From Planctomycetota bacterium (lineage in GTDB: Bacteria; Planctomycetota; Planctomycetia; Pirellulales; Pirellulaceae): DNA of 15,257 bases. The stretch lies in assembly GCA_026692885.1 (NCBI GenBank), contig JAPLNJ010000489.1:1-15257 (forward strand), read 5' to 3'. Positions 14,538 to 15,257 of this stretch are shown here, piece by piece. The position numbers and the translations under genes were made by a program. Numbering within the stretch: the stretch's first letter is position 1; every line of letters starts with the position of its first letter. The notes beneath the pieces are model-generated. The model did not search any database. It saw nothing but the letters and a program-made list of their open reading frames with translations, and was not told the origin of the DNA.

Positions 14538-14587
14538 GCGATCTGTGCCCGCGTCTTGCGGCTGGCCATCGTGTTACTCCTGAACGA

Positions 14588-15257
14588 TTACTTCTCCAAC
14601 AGCCGCACGGAAACACTGCCGATCACCAAGTCCTTGTCGGCGGCCGCGAAGCGAAAGTCAGCTCCGTTACTGCGGCCGGCGAAGCGGGCATGGGGCAGCA
14701 CGAACCGGGCTTCCTGCCATTGGCCAGTGCCCTTTATCAACTGGTTGGGACCAGGCCGGAACTGTTGCAGGAGTCCTTCGAGTTGCGGGTCGCTGGAATC
14801 GTAATCCACCCGGAACTCCGCGGGTCCCGCATCCTGGTAGGTGACGGTCAACTCGACCGGTTCGTCCGTGTCGAACAAGAATGCGTCGTCCACGTCGAAG
14901 TACAGGTAGCGTGACGTCGGCGAGTGCTTGTTCTGGGTCGTCCTCCAGGCCAGTCGGCCGTCCACCGTCTTCTCCACCACAGGGCCGTCGCCGTCCGCCT
15001 TCGGAACAATCGACAGTCCGTCGAACTTGCCGGGGGAAGCGGTGGCCACTCGCCGTGCCGAACGCAGCACAGAACGGTCCAGTTTCTGGCCCGCGTGGAA
15101 CTGGTCAGCGAACTCGCGGGTCAGGTCGATGTACTTCCGGCCGTATTCGCGGCTCTGGCAGATGTCCGTGCCCTCATGAAGCTCGTTCCAGGTCTCGACA
15201 TGCACCAGCCACGGCCGGTTGTTGACCTCTCTGGTCAGCAATCTTTGCCAGGCCCGC
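14588..15257 (-). CDS. C-terminal part of a glycoside hydrolase-like protein, start outside window
   Basis: The frame is open to the right edge (RAWQRLLTREVNNRPWLVHV continues upstream of the first possible start, TTG 15241), so the 5' part is missing. The first visible 60 residues, WLVHVETWNELHEGTDICQS and then REYGRKYIDLTREFADQF, look like the end of a TIM barrel. The WNE motif matches the strand-4 Asn-Glu acid/base site of clan GH-A enzymes or related putative glycosidases. About 150 residues follow that form a beta-sandwich-like domain (YLYFDVDDAFLFDTDEPVELTVTYQD and ADFRFAAADKDLVIGSVSV), probably carbohydrate-binding. The gene ends at TAA (14590-14588). It faces the six-hairpin gene and adds to the CAZyme cluster. 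The GH family cannot be set from this fragment. Confidence 0.7.
   Translation of the reverse strand, partial: RAWQRLLTREVNNRPWLVHVETWNELHEGTDICQSREYGRKYIDLTREFADQFHAGQKLDRSVLRSARRVATASPGKFDGLSIVPKADGDGPVVEKTVDGRLAWRTTQNKHSPTSRYLYFDVDDAFLFDTDEPVELTVTYQDAGPAEFRVDYDSSDPQLEGLLQQFRPGPNQLIKGTGQWQEARFVLPHARFAGRSNGADFRFAAADKDLVIGSVSVRLLEK

Noticed and set aside
1..15257. Stop-codon reassignment as explanation for the internal TAG and TGA
   Set aside because: TAA, TAG and TGA all end well-formed genes in this window (for example TAG at 617, 7121 and 11376; TGA at 4625, 5481 and 9597).

Overview
The window is a GC-rich stretch of bacterial chromosome that looks like Planctomycetes or a close relative. 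This is an inference from gene content: a Tat-exported hydroxypyruvate-isomerase-like protein, a bacterial CE15 glucuronoyl esterase, a GHL15-type putative glycosidase, a six-hairpin glycosidase and many short operons of hypothetical proteins. No rRNA, tRNA, CRISPR array, transposase or phage gene was seen. Nearly all genes are on the + strand; the exceptions are a two-ORF unit at 11555-12684 and a partial gene at the right edge.

Left part (1-3463): the 3' part of an AlkA-like DNA glycosylase gene, an unrecognised 229-aa protein, a small degenerate copy of the glycosylase tail, a hydroxypyruvate-isomerase-like gene broken by one in-frame TAG, a PD-(D/E)XK-fold protein, and the remnant of a WYL-type HTH regulator.

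Middle part (3464-7787): a strongly structured RNA candidate (3612-3763, closed by a perfect 13-bp helix and followed by T5) lies directly in front of a deiminase of the agmatine/peptidylarginine deiminase family. The next gene encodes a Tat-signal protein with a PTS EIIA type-2-like domain. Then comes a tightly overlapping three-gene operon (Zn-ribbon plus PD-(D/E)XK protein, 82-aa protein, DUF1653 protein), followed by an unrecognised 198-aa protein.

Right part (7788-15257): a secreted carbohydrate-active cluster. CE15 esterase, GHL15-like protein and a LOG-family phosphoribohydrolase form one + strand operon. An exported protein of unknown function lies on the - strand behind the 40-residue C-terminal stub of a polysaccharide deacetylase. 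A six-hairpin glycosidase gene is split by one in-frame TGA. An orphan 20-aa signal peptide ORF follows, then the C-terminal part of a glycoside-hydrolase-like protein running off the window. Together the CAZymes suggest breakdown of plant-type or uronate-containing polysaccharides.

The window carries many signs of decay or rearrangement: two otherwise intact genes with single stop codons, three C- or N-terminal gene stubs, and a regulator remnant. The most interesting item is the structured RNA in front of the deiminase/EIIA-like pair. Second is the overlapping nuclease-fold operon at 5642-7121. All functional calls come from reading motifs by eye; no database search was run.
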